From Plazaster borealis (taxonomy: Eukaryota > Echinodermata > Asteroidea > Forcipulatida > Labidiasteridae): a stretch of DNA of 64,000 nt. The translations under genes were made by a program, and so were the position numbers. The stretch is taken from positions 20,294,135 through 20,358,134 of the forward strand of contig CM037462.1 in the NCBI GenBank assembly GCA_021014325.1, given 5' to 3'. Under the pieces are notes generated by a model, which was not told the DNA's origin, did no database searches, and saw only the letters and a program-made list of their open reading frames with translations. This document shows, in pieces, positions 45,101 to 55,483 of the stretch. The number at the start of each line of letters is the position of its first letter. The stretch's first letter is position 1.

Positions 45101-47215
45101 CCCGGCGACGCCAGACAACATCATGTAAAATCCATGCGTCTGTTTTCGCGCTAAGTTACGAAGCACTTATATCCCGATTTAAAATATAACCTAACTTCTG
45201 TGTGACAGTGCAGTTGACACGGTTTGTGCAACAGAATCGGCGTAAATTCGCAACTTGACACTTCGAGCCGGATGTTGGAGGTCGAGCACTATTTCTTCAT
45301 TTTTGTTTAAGTTTCTACATTTCATTTTATTTGCATTTATTACATTGTTAGTTTTAAATTTAATCATTCCACCAATATGTTTTTTGGGTTGAAAAAAAGT
45401 AATGAGACAGAAATGAAAATCACACAAAATTTCACCCACGTTAATCTCCCATAGTTGATCATTGATGGCTCAGAGGTGCCCGGAAGCTCAATGGTAACCT
45501 TATCCCCGTGCGACTTACACAGTCTATAGACCTTTCTATTGCAACGTCACAGCCCGAGTTTTTGCCAACCGAGGTTGGAAAACTATGGAAAGCCATACAT
45601 GCAAAGCATAAGAAGATAGCCAAAGTTTGTAATAATGTTACACAAATATTCAAAAATAGTGTTGAATTTGTTGGAAACAAAGCAACCAATCATGGTATGT
45701 ATTTTTGGTTGATTGAAAATTTACAGAAATGTTGAATTTGGACACAACATCTTCGAACACGATTGAATGTTTTGCTAACATTCGGCCGCCCATGCCAACC
45801 GGCGCGGTTTGTTTATCAACAATGGAAAGGTCTATTGGAGCCAGTCTGTATGAACTGGGCGTGGTGTGTGTTGGAAACACAGTATACGTCACGCATACGT
45901 CACGCGAGATACCAATGACACCAGGAATCTAACGTGACTTTTTGTATTGAATACAAATTAGAACAACCAGACCTTTTCTTGAAATAAAGTTATCATTCAC
46001 CCAAAGAAATTATCATCATCTCAATAAAAGGCAATTTTCTTGAAGCTTGTGTAAACGCAAAATGTGCTTAGCACAAAAATTATTGCGGCTTCAAAATGCT
46101 AGAATTTACACCGCTGCAGCTATTTTTACATGATTCAAATAAAGTCTACGAGAAGCTTCTATTCTTCACCGTCAAAATACCGAGATCATGAACCTTGCTG
46201 GGGATCGATGTACCTTCTCACCCTCTTACTTGACCGTTGGCTTAGCCTTATTTAATTGCCGCCAATATTTTCAGCGTGGGCGTGGAAGGAAGGGGAGCAA
46301 CGACCAGGGGACATCTCCACAGCAGTATTGCAAGGATTTTTTTCACGGGGGGGGGGGGGCTTTCCAGGGGGAGGGGCCGTGTGTGTTCTTTAAAGGTATC
46401 GTACACGTTTGGTAATGACTCAAAACAAATTACTAGCATAAAAACGGAGAGCTGTTGATAGTATAAAAAATTGTGAGAAACGACTCCCTCTGAATTAACG
46501 TAGTTTTTGAGAAAGAGGTAGGCCTAATTTCTCACTAAAATAATAAAAACTTCTTGCAAGAAGTTTTTATTCCTATCTGAAAGCACACATTTGTACAATA
46601 AGGGTGTTTTTTCTTTCATCATTTTCTTGCAACTTCGATGACCAACTGAGCCCAAATTTTCACAGGCTTGTTATTTTATGCATATGTTGGGATACACCAA
46701 GTGAAAACACTGGTCTTTGATAATTTCCAAACGTGTTCAGTGCCTTTAAGGCACTGCATGTGTCTTGAATTTCTTTGTAAGGGCACCTGGGGCGCACTGG
46801 AAAATGTGATGGCACGTGCCCCCGGGGCCCCCTTGATCTCCAGTAGTCCTTTTAAAATAATTATGATGTAATCCTCGGTATACTTACCACCGGCAGATGG
46901 AGTTCTGTTCTTCCGTCCCCCGTCGTTATCTTTGTCTTTATCTTTCTGCATGAGCTCTTGGGCGAGTTTCTCGTGACCATGTTCACTCAGCACATTGCAG
47001 AACAGCTCAAACTTCTTCCCCTTGGAAATCTTGAGCGCGTCCACTAGTTTGTACGTCTTCTCCTTGTTGGTCTTAAGCTTCATGATCAGGTCTCTGATGC
47101 CCTCGTTTATCACATCTTTTGAGACCAATTCCTTAGCGATTGCATCTGCATCAATCGCTTCAGCAAGCTGTGCCTTCTTAGACTCTAGCAGCTTCTTCCG
47201 AGTAGCGCGATCCAT
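33192..47215 (-). CDS. CARD - coiled-coil - 4x ubiquitin-like domain protein (long isoform)
   Basis: Coding exons in order are 46,888-47,215; 34,738-36,593; 33,874-34,203; 33,192-33,629. All junctions have GT/AG borders and compatible phase (1, 0, 0), giving about 983 residues. Residues 1-95 form a CARD (helical pattern from RKKLLESKKAQLAEAI to EKLAQELMQKD). A Lys/Ser/Gly-rich linker follows. Residues about 150-610 are a charged coiled coil with repeated KEKD and REKNLKEK heptads. An acidic hinge leads to four beta-grasp ubiquitin-like units at about 637-716, 729-798, 799-870 and 871-943, the third split by an intron. There is no terminal Gly-Gly, so the UBLs are docking modules, not conjugated modifiers. 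CARD plus coiled-coil proteins (CARD9/10/11/14 type) nucleate filaments in NF-kB signalling, but a UBL array is not part of that family as I know it. It is likely a cytosolic innate-immune or cell-death adaptor (inference). Confidence 0.85.
34276..34347 (-). tRNA. tRNA-like sequence (decayed, Lys-type body)
   Basis: The minus strand has TAGCTCAGTTGGTAGAGC (A box region) and AGGTTCAAGTCCCGC (B box region) in 72 bases. The acceptor stem has mismatches, position 33 is not U and the loop reads ACATTAA, so a functional tRNA is unlikely. About 80 bases of flank (GGCGGTCTC...TTTGTTCGGGG) are shared with the copy at 62,868, so it is a dispersed repeat. It lies in the intron between the UBL exons. Confidence 0.5.
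37333..37527. repeat. Two-copy 98 bp tandem repeat
   Basis: The unit contains AGTAGGGGTATTAAACTTCA and AAATCATAATTTTTAACACA, repeated head to tail with a few changes. It starts immediately downstream of the stop of the short-isoform exon. Confidence 0.9.
37529..47215 (-). CDS. CARD-CARD short isoform via alternative last exon
   Basis: The same first exon (46,888-47,215, ending in phase 1) can join to 37,529-37,896, whose AG acceptor also accepts phase 1. The exon opens with DAKVNSSVSGSYVDVFK and encodes a second CARD-like helical bundle (CFISDVSANPESLVRKL to FPHLSNRLWEQLKN). It ends in TGA at 37,529-37,531. The product would be about 231 residues without coiled coil or UBLs. AATAAA on the minus strand at 37,141-37,146 and 37,080-37,085 could end the transcript. 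Inclusion of this exon is incompatible with the long form, so it should be an alternative terminal exon. CARD-only proteins often act as decoys or inhibitors, but that role is inferred. It could also be the remnant of a neighbouring CARD gene. Confidence 0.65.
38531..38910. mobile_element. TTAA-target MITE copy, GGTAGTTGGATGG subfamily
   Basis: AGGCATCGTACACATTTGG and CCAAACGTATACGATGCCT lie between TTAA at 38,527-38,530 and 38,911-38,914. A TAGCCG-type fragment lies just upstream (about 38,365-38,440). Confidence 0.88.
39389..41380. repeat. 996 bp tandem segmental duplication, nearly identical copies
   Basis: Copy 1 is 39,389-40,384 and copy 2 is 40,385-41,380. The only difference I noticed is a T/C change (ACTTTAAAG versus ACTCTAAAG). 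Each copy carries an (AAC)n microsatellite and a TTAA-family MITE (39,717-40,081 and 40,713-41,077) that lacks clean TTAA flanks. It lies in the large intron of the CARD/UBL gene. Confidence 0.95.
41381..43657. other. Intron sequence with a partial MITE
   Basis: A truncated TTAA-family copy starts near 41,455 (AGGGATTGTATACGTTTGG) and fades near 41,775. A short tandem duplication (GGAGGATTGGTAC) follows at 41,790-41,880. Otherwise I see no gene or structured repeat. Confidence 0.55.
43658..44035. mobile_element. TTAA-target MITE copy
   Basis: AGGCACTGGACACGTTTGG and CCAAACGTGTCCAGTGCCT lie between TTAA at 43,654-43,657 and 44,036-44,039; the termini are perfect inverted repeats. Confidence 0.92.
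44196..44585. mobile_element. Long-hairpin foldback MITE, copy 2
   Basis: It shares the inverted arms AACGTTGCCTTGGGTCGGGC / GCCCGATCCAAGCCAACGT with the copy at 8,187-8,557. The centre GGCCATTTTGTGGAGTC / CCACAAAATGGCC is also inverted. Confidence 0.85.
44586..45523. other. Intron sequence, no gene seen
   Basis: AT-rich sequence with a poly-A/T stretch near 44,890-44,945. No exon compatible with the CARD/UBL gene was recognised. Confidence 0.5.
45524..45835. mobile_element. MITE with TATAGACCTTTCTATTGC end
   Basis: TATAGACCTTTCTATTGCAACG at the left is mirrored by CAATGGAAAGGTCTAT at the right. A right-end fragment of the same family lies near 63,590-63,615 (GACATGGCAATAGAAAGGTC). Confidence 0.7.
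46394..46745. mobile_element. TTAA-target MITE copy
   Basis: AGGTATCGTACACGTTTGG and CCAAACGTGTTCAGTGCCT lie between TTAA at 46,390-46,393 and 46,746-46,749. It ends about 140 bases from the donor of the CARD exon. Confidence 0.9.
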
Positions 47216-48242
47216 GTTTAAACCATAGAGAAAGGATAAACTAACAACAATTGTCTACCAGTGAACTGTGGTCTCATCAGTGTGTACAGTGAATAAGTAG
47301 TGAAAGACTGTTGTGCTACCAGAGTTTGTCTGCGTTTTTTGTCTCCATGCCAACCAACCAACCCGCACTCTTGTTTTTTATTCATTACAATTTTCCTGTT
47401 GGATGCTGGGAGTGAGGTATAGTGGCTACCAATCGATGCCAAGGTTACAGGTGGTGCAGCCTTGGTAACGCTTTTATTACTACCACGAAGTCATCAATAT
47501 TGCACGGTACTTGCCGCGCCATTGTTATAATAATGGCAGATCGTTCAAGAGGAAAATTCTCCTGTCAGAAAATTATGATCGAAAATTATGCGACGGTAAT
47601 AATGGGGAAAAAGTCAACAAACCGTAATAATATATTATAAATTAAGATGACGTTTTATGTTTGTTTTGTCTCTAGGGACCCGAGGCTAAGTAGCATCTCA
47701 GCCAACGTTCTGCTGTCAAATTATGTGTTATTCACACTGAGTGTTTGGCAATTATTGTTCTCACGTTTATTTATTTTTGAAGAAAGGCCCATTGTTAAGA
47801 ATGTTTCATTTTGAGCATATTCAAAGTGGTGTACCTTTTTGTTACCGTTCGTCAAAAACCCAGTAGGGGTGAATTTGTTAGTGTAAGTTGCCTATTGTAA
47901 TTTTTCTACATGTACGTCAGTATTCAGTGGTAATATTTTCATAACAATAGGGCAACAAAATACTACGGTTTTTTATACATCCATGACATCATCCAGTGAA
48001 GAAGCATTCCATACAACGTGTGGACCTGAGAACCAAAGATTTTGAAACACTCTGTGGACACACTAAGGTTTTCATGAATATCAGATAATTATTCTTCAGA
48101 AAGATAAAATAGGTGACATAGAATATTGAAACTTGTATGTGTTGGGTTTCCTCGATCTGTTTGTCCGTCTTACGGCAGCTTCTGTTTACATGTCTGTTTC
48201 ATCTTGTCATTTTTTTATTTGATGTATTACCTTAAAAGATTA
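47216..48242. other. Upstream region of the CARD/UBL gene
   Basis: This should contain the promoter and 5' UTR of the minus-strand CARD/UBL gene; I see no clear TATA box. No plus-strand gene is recognised. Confidence 0.45.
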
Positions 48243-48462
48243 CAGAGCGCCGAAGGCAAAACATGGAAATCCTCTATCTGTTGTTGGAACGTGAAATATT
48301 CTGGCGCCATTTCAGCAAGCAGATTCTTTTTATATCATTGATAGCAATGGTCATTGTCTGCCCTTATCTATTGCTGCATCAACAGAGTCGCTTGCTGAAA
48401 TGGCGTCCAGTGCACATTTCACATTACATCCCGAGCTCCCAATCCTGTGCCTTCGGCGCCCA
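48243..48462. mobile_element. Hairpin MITE with GGCGCC-type ends
   Basis: GCGCCGAAGGCAAAAC and GTGCCTTCGGCGCC are inverted ends. GGCGCCATTTCAGCAAGC and GCTTGCTGAAATGGCG form inner arms. Confidence 0.75.
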
Positions 48463-48654
48463 ATAGTCTTTTATTTCTTTACTATATGGCGCCATTAAAC
48501 AATGCCATTGTGATATTCCATTGGTTTCCAATACGTTGAATGTTCTCATCTTTTACTACTCCATTCGTTTATGCTCACTGTTTATCAGCAGTTATTATTA
48601 TGATATGAAACTATATGGTATCTGCTTTTGCTTTTACACCGACATACGAGTCAT

Positions 48655-48735
48655 GCGAAAAATGAACCCACAGGCATCTCGGTTGGGATTCGAACCAACG
48701 TCCCTCCACCAGTACCCGACGTAGGGTCCGTGCAT
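48655..48735 (-). repeat. SINE-like fragment with Pol III B box
   Basis: The minus strand reads GACGTTGGTTCGAATCCCAA, a B-box match, followed by GATGCCTGTGGGTTC. No A box is clear. Confidence 0.4.
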
Positions 48736-49399
48736 TAGACTTTTATCATGCTACAACCATTTGGTATTGTACATTCAGTTTGCGGTAACACCATGTATGT
48801 CTACTTTTTATGTAGATTTTGGTTCTTTGAGAACTTGTCTTGCTATTTATTCTACTGCCGCGGAATTCATCTTGGTCATGTAACTTGCATACACTCAAAA
48901 AAATGAAGTTTGTGTTCAGTAAATTTAACTCGAATTTTATAATTTTGCAATACTTAATACTGTTTTTTTGCTAATTATACTTGCTCATTTAGGTGATTAA
49001 CACTTAATGCTTGAAAAGTCAGAGTTACTTAAAATATGTAAGTTGTTTTTCCATAAATAATAAGTCAAATCAACAAGTGTTACAATCAAGTATTAACAAC
49101 TTATCCTTAATTATTTAGTGATACTTAAATACAAAACTTTGCCACTTTTACTGCGAATATTGAGTGCTAAATACTCAATCGCTTTTAGTTGATGCTGAAA
49201 GAGCATAACTTGTTAGTATGCCCTTTTGTCGCAACACAAACATGAGTAGAACGAACAAGTATAATTGTTTGAGGGAGGGACCGTTCGGTACGCATTTCAA
49301 GCCCAAACCGAACGAATACGTTTCTAAGTTTGTCTCTCAATCACCAATAACATTTATTTAAAAAAATTAAGTTAATCCTTTTCTCTCCCCCATTTTTCG

Positions 49400-49520
49400 T
49401 TTTCCTTTTCCCCCTTCTTTTTGTTGTTGTTGTTGTTTTTATTTTGTTGATGTTGTTGCTGCTGATTTTATGTTGTTGTTGCTGTTGTTGTGTTGTTGTT
49501 ATTGTTGTTGGTGGTAGTTG
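49400..49520. repeat. GTT-rich microsatellite
   Basis: Runs of TTG/GTT with ATTTTG interruptions lie inside the 5.95 kb transposon, preceded by a C/T-rich tract. Confidence 0.9.
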
Positions 49521-50099
49521 TTTATGTAAAGATAACCGCTTGTAAGTAGAGTAAGGTAGGTTCATCCTACTTAAACCATCCGATTATTACGCATCTAGTT
49601 TTACTTCATTTTAACAAGTTACATTTAACAATGCGCGCGTCTTGCAACTGATTAGCTTGGTCCCCTGCGTACAATTAGTGGTTTCAAGTTCTGCTTGTAT
49701 GGGACCAACGCTTTTATACCATTCGGCGTGCTCCGACCTCACGACTTCGCAGCAAACACGATCGACGACAAAACAGTACAGACATGAGAGAAAACATCTG
49801 TGCATTGAACTTTGAAGGCGTGCATTTCCTACCTCCATGATTGAATGCATTGATAGGTAAGAATAGAATTATAAATTTTTCATATTTTATTTCACACACT
49901 GATGTATTTGTGATACATGCTCAGCTAAAAGGTGACCCAGTTCGTCAAGTTGTAGTTGTACTTGTCAAGCTTGTTGTCGTTCTCTAATTATATAACAACG
50001 TGCATATGAATAAATACATGTTCTTCCTCTATGATGGTGATAGGTCTACATTAAAGTAGCTAGACAATTGTGTTTGGTATGTGCACAAACTTAGAATAA

Positions 50100-51640
50100 G
50101 TTTTGGCAAACAACACAAACATAAAGTAATACTTACCGATTTCTAATTTTACTGAAGGGTATGTGTTTTGCACCCAAATTAAGTAAGTCCACATAACACA
50201 AACACAAAGTAGTAGTCACTCATATATAAGTTAAGTTAGTTTTACTGAAGGGTATGTGGTTTGCACCCAAATAAATTAAGTCCAAACGATACAAACACAA
50301 AGTGGTAGTTACTCATATATAAATAAAGTTAGTGTTACTGAAGAGTTTGTGTTTTGCACCCAAATAAATTAAGTCCAAACAATACAAACACAAAGTAGTA
50401 GTTACTCATTCATAAGTTAAGTTAGTTTTACTGAAGATTTGTGTTTTGCACCCAAATTAGGTAAGTCCAAACAATACAAACACAAAGTAGTAGTTACTCA
50501 TATATAAATAAAGTTAGTGTTACTGAAGAGTTTGTGTTTTGCACCCAAATAAATTAAGTCCAAACAATACAAACACAAAGTAGTAGCTACTCATATATAA
50601 ATAAAGTTACTGAAGAGTTTGTGTTTTGCACTCAAATAAATTAAGTCCAAACAATACAAACACAAAGTAGTAGCTACTCATTCATAAGTTAAGTTAGTTT
50701 TACTAAAGATTTGTGTTTTGCACCCAAATTAAGTAAGTCCAAACAATACAAACACAAAGTAGTAGTTACTCATATATAAATAAAGTTAGTGTTACTGAAG
50801 AGTTTGTGTTTTGCACCCAAATAAATTAAGTCCAAACAATACAAACACAAAGTAGTAGCTACTCATTCATAAGTTAAGTTAGTTTTACTAAAGATTTGTG
50901 TTTTGCACCCAAATCAAGTAAGTCCGAACAACACAAACACAAAGTATAGTTACTCATTTATAAATTAAGTTAGTTTTCCTGAAGAGTTTGTGTTTTGCAC
51001 CCAAATAAATTAAGTCCAAACAATACAAACACAAAGTAATAGTTACTCGTTTATAAATAAAGTTAGTTTTCCTGAAGAGTTTGTGTTTTGCACCCAAATA
51101 AAGTCAGTCCAAATAAGAGAGAAAAAGTATAGTTACTTATTTGTAAGTTAAGTTAGTTTTACTGAAGGGTATGTGTTTTGCACCCAAATAAATTAAGTTC
51201 AAACAATACAAACACAAAGAAGTAGTTACTCATATATAAATAAAGTTAGTGTTACTGAAGAGTTTGTGTTTTGCACCCAAATAAATTAAGTCCAAACAAT
51301 ACAAACACAAAGTAGTAGTTACTCATATATAAATAAAGTTAGTTTTACTGAAGAGTTTGTGTTTTGCACCTAAATAAATTAAGTAAAAAAAAAGTAGACA
51401 AAGTGTATAGTTACTTATTTGTAAGTTAAATTAGTTTTACTGAAGGGTTTGTGTTTTGCACCCAAATAAATTAAGTCCAAACAACACAAACACAAAGTAG
51501 TAGTTACTCATTCATAAGTTAAGTTAGTTTTACTGAAGAGTTGTGTTTTGCACCTAAATAAATTAAGTCCAAACAACACAAACACAGAGTAATAGTTACT
51601 CATTCATAAATAAAGTTAGTTTTACAGTGATCTCAAAACA
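50100..51640. repeat. ~93 bp tandem satellite inside the 5.95 kb transposon
   Basis: About 16 head-to-tail units, each with GTGTTTTGCACCCAAAT, AAACAATACAAACACAAAGT, AGTTACTCATA and AAGTTAGTTTTACTGAAG. Spacing between the first several GTGTTTTGCAC words is 93, 93, 92, 93, 87, 92 and 93 bases. Units differ by a few substitutions and small indels. The array ends about 250 bases before the captured exons. Confidence 0.95.
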
Positions 51641-51891
51641 ATGACATTTTCAAATTGGTTTGCAGATTTTGGAACTACCACTGACAAATTTAAATGTCCT
51701 GCTGAACAAAAACTTTGCAAAATGTATGGAAAAAAGTTGGAAAATGTGCTTTAAGCAAGTAGACACAAATAGCCTGGCTGACAATTCATTTCTGGCTGAA
51801 TTTAGCCTGATCTTATTTATTATTATGTATGTTTGTTAATATCTGAATCATGTATTGAAAAACTCTGGATGCTGTACTTGTTTTCTAACAG

Positions 51892-52454
51892 AGTGTGCTC
51901 AGCAAGCGAGCCGCAGTCATCAAGGCTCTTTGTGAATATCTTGGAGACGACAGTGCTGCCCTGTTTCAACATGTTTTGGTAAGTGTAAAATTATTTGATG
52001 ATGTACCAATATTGAATGTGATGACGGTGAACCGTTGAGCATTCTATTTTCCAAATGCAAGGCTTAAGGGAAACCGGACTTTGCATATGGATTTAAATTT
52101 TACTCATATCATTTTTAGCAGCACATGTTCGTAAGATATTACTAAACTCTTCAAAGGGTGACCCAATTCTTGTAAACAAAAATTGTTGAAGGTTACCCCC
52201 CCCCCCCCTGTGAAAACTGTGCAAAAATAATCCTTAAATTCTAATGTAGAATAAAACAATTTTGTTTCCAATCAAGCCTTTTACAATTTTTTTCAAATTC
52301 CACACAGGAAAAAGATATGGAATCCGAAGAGGAGACTTGTACCATGGGTGTTTTCAGCATAACCATGACATGCCCATCAGCAGAGGCTGTTGAAGAGCAG
52401 AAGACAGTTATTGTGCTGGAAGGAGAAGGAGTATTGCCGGAGGTGAAAACTTAG
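51892..52454 (+). CDS. Two captured exons: C-terminal fragment of an unnamed, SAMD3-like-annotated family
   Basis: Exon 51,892-51,978 (29 codons) follows TTTCTAACAG and ends in donor GTAAGT. Exon 52,308-52,454 follows CCACACAG and ends in TAG. The join is in phase 0 and the 77-residue frame is unbroken. The first exon reads SVLSKRAAVIKALCEYLGDD and the second ends TVIVLEGEGVLPEVKT. From memory, the EYLG block followed by an IVLEG-V-L block resembles the C-terminus of fish and invertebrate proteins often annotated as 'sterile alpha motif domain-containing protein 3-like', of unknown function. No upstream exons were found, so it is a fragment carried by the 5.95 kb transposon. It could be the 3' end of an element-encoded gene or a host gene capture. 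Confidence 0.6.
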
Positions 52455-53263
52455 CAAAGGCATGTTGCCTTTTATTTGGTTTCTATTTTTATTTGCTTTT
52501 ATTTGATTCATGTTTTAAACCTACATTACCCCAAAGAGTACAAGTATTTGTTCGAAGTCATCCAGAAGATTTTCATGGTGCTTGATGGTGACCACTTGCC
52601 AACTAAAGTAGAAACCCTTAAGAACAAACTTTGCTTTTAATTTCTTATTGTTTCAGTTTGAAACCAGCTGACCACTTGCCAAAGTAATACCCTATAACCC
52701 TGTACAGCTTTACTTTGTTATAGTTATGGGATCCTCATGCCAGATAATTACTAAGACTTTTAACAAATCTGAAACTAGTTTTCAAATCCTAAGAGGTAGT
52801 TCCTTATTTTTTTTGAGGTAACAGCCCCCTTTACTCGACAGCCATTCTGAAAATGCCATTACAAATATATGAAATGTGCACAAACAATACTGACAACATG
52901 CTGGGTATATAGAGTGAGTTCAATCATTCCTCCATTATACTTTGAGCCATGTAGCTTTGCCCAATTGTTTAGCTATTCCACCTCAAAACGACATCAGTTG
53001 TCATGGAAATTTAAAAACAAATTATGACAACTGATAATGTCATTGTGATAATATGACGAGGGTTTAACAAAAAGCCAACTAAACGGGTTCTCACCTTGAA
53101 ACGATTGTTTTAAACAGTTATTTTTAACCTATTTTTGGCAATAGAGACCCCCGAACATGCAGTACATTATCTTTAAAATCAATAAGTACAAGGCAGAGCC
53201 ATGTGTGGGAATTGTGTGGTTAATAATAGTTTACATGTTTTAACTGCTTATAGAATCGCGTAC

Positions 53264-53449
53264 TGAGTCCAATTTCATAGAGTTGCTTAATTAAGCAGAA
53301 ACTAATGCTTAAAATGTTTATGCTTACAGTAAAAATGAGCAGGATACCAGTGACGTGGTATTCTGGCTTGTAATTTTATTCTGGTAAGCAAATCTTTTTC
53401 TGCTGAGCTACTGTTTGTCCCGAAGCAGCTCAGTGAAATTGGGCCCTGG
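53264..53449. mobile_element. MITE with CAGGGCCCAATTTCA-type termini, copy 3
   Basis: GAGTCCAATTTCATAGAGTTGC at the left and AGTGAAATTGGGCCCTGG at the right, with AAGCAGAAAC and TGCTTA inner words. It is nested in the 5.95 kb transposon. Confidence 0.7.
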
Positions 53450-55483
53450 TCTTTCAAATCATTCGGCCATGTTGTTTTGTAAGTTTTCGGGGTCTGGTGT
53501 AAAATTAAAGTTGTATCGTAAAAACAAGCGATATACGACAAAGCGAGGTGTTATAACGTTATTATTTTATGAAAGTTGAAAATGTTAAAACTTGAGTTTC
53601 CACATGTTATTGTTAACAAATCTTGTTATTGTTAAATTGTTTACATAAAATGCGTTTACCAAATTCGTAATATTGACCTTAAATTTGATAGAATATATAG
53701 AGATTTGCGCAAATCGTAATGTCCAATCTTACCGGATTTTTCCTAGAGTATCAATAATTTTAGTTAGAAACAAAATAACTTGCACGAAATAGAAATAACT
53801 TGCACGATTTTGTACGGTAAAATTACCCTATAATCATTTTCCCCTAAAATCAGTTAATTTCAGTCAACTTTATTTATGTCTAAGCATACATTTTCATGCC
53901 TAATTGAGTTGTGTTAATTCTGGTATCATATGAAAATTAAGTACAAAATCACACTTCAAATTAAGTTTAATATACTGATATTATTTTTGTATTATTAATT
54001 AAGTTTAATTTCAAGTGCAATGAATAAATTTCTACCGAGTAAAATTTACCTCAATCAACCAACCTTGCCCAGATCATTTTATTTATGTGAATGTGTGAAT
54101 GAAATGTGAGTATTACAAACTTAAATTATTTGCGTTTATTTACAGTGCAAAATCAAGTTAGACACAATAATATAATTGTGTTGAACTAAATTAATCAAAA
54201 TTCAATTAAAATGAACGAACCCATACTGAGTAAAATCAACGTGAATTAATCAATTGGGATCAGAAGAACTCTCAGTATTTAGTTTATTTTACTTCTAATG
54301 AAAAGTAGTGCTCACTTCTAATGTTAAGTTAATTCAACTTGCCGTTTAGTTGAGTAATAACAATTGCATCAAAACTAGTAAATTGGGCTTTGAGACTTTA
54401 AGTTTAAAAGACTTGGGGAATAAAAGTACCGCCAACTTGTATTCTTTCCTCGTTCGATTTACTCAATTATATCGAGGCAACAAACTTGCCTTAACACAAT
54501 TAAGTAATTTGAAGAAAACGCGTTTTGAGTTTATTTTACTTGCAATTAAATGTAGCGACTACTTCTAGCCTCAAGTTATTTTAACTTACCTTAGATTTGA
54601 GTAATAGTAAATGAATCGTAATATGTCATCCCAACTCATTTCAAATCAGTAAAGCTAACTTGAAAAAGCGAGGAACTCATAATATTTAAGTAAACTGGAC
54701 TTTGACATTTTAAGTTTAAATAACTTGAGGAATAAAAGTACCAAGAACTTATATTCTTATCCCGTTCAATTTACTTAATAAAATTGAGGCAACAAACTTG
54801 CCTTAATAAAATTAAGTAAGTTGAACAAAACATTTTTTTGAGTGTACAATAACAGTAATGAATGCTAATATCCATTGTACAAAAAGAAACCAGACTACTT
54901 TTCCCTCCCAGCCTCGGTTTGGTTACATATATTTGGATTAGAGTAAAATCAAGATGGCCACACAATGTTAAAGGTCTATAATGCGTACTTTTGTTTCACT
55001 CACACATTAAAGCACCCAAGGTTACAAAAATATGTGCGAGCCTTGCAGTCTGTCTCGCCTCCATACTAATTAATTATTTAAGTATGCAAATTGGACGCAC
55101 AAACCCAGGCTTAATTAACTACAAACCAACCTCTAGTCAGTTGTTACAAAACGCAGGTCACAGTAAAAATAAATCTTGAGTTTCCAAAAACAGGAAGTGT
55201 CGTCACGTGGGAGATTATATCGTCACAAAAATTATGATTTAAACAAAAAGTATTCGGCTGGAGGCCGTAAACCTAATACAAAAACATTGATAGCTTAAAG
55301 GTATTATACACTTTTGGTAACAGCTAAAAATCAGTGTCCACATTTTGTGTGATTGAACATATGCATGAACAAACAAACCTATGAAAGTTTGAGCTTAATT
55401 TGTCATCGAGGTCACGAGAAAATAGTGAAAAGAGACCTTATGTGTTTTCTGTTTTTTCAAATTATCGCGCGTGATAAAAACTA

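Larger units (their letters stand above)
48892..54844. mobile_element. 5.95 kb TIR transposon carrying exons and a 93 bp satellite
   Basis: Termini CACTCAAAAAAATG and CATTTTTTTGAGTG are flanked by TA at 48,890-48,891 and 54,845-54,846, and the surrounding MITE gives an independent empty-site check. Both flanks (48,900-49,200 and 53,560-54,840) are rich in short AAGTTAANTTA-type repeats. The middle contains a roughly 93 bp tandem array (50,100-51,640), two coding exons (51,892-52,454) and a nested CAGGGCCC-type MITE (53,264-53,449). No transposase was recognised, so it is probably non-autonomous. The TA target is typical of Tc1/mariner-like elements, though the size and structure are not. Confidence 0.85.
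48737..54980. mobile_element. TAGACC-type MITE interrupted by a 5.95 kb transposon
   Basis: The left part (TAGACTTTTATCATGC... CATCTTGGTCATGT) ends at 48,889 and the right part (CAATAACAGTAATGAATG... AAGGTCTATA) resumes at 54,847. Together they match the uninterrupted copy at 18,642-18,821, apart from about 105 extra bases in the left half. Confidence 0.75.
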
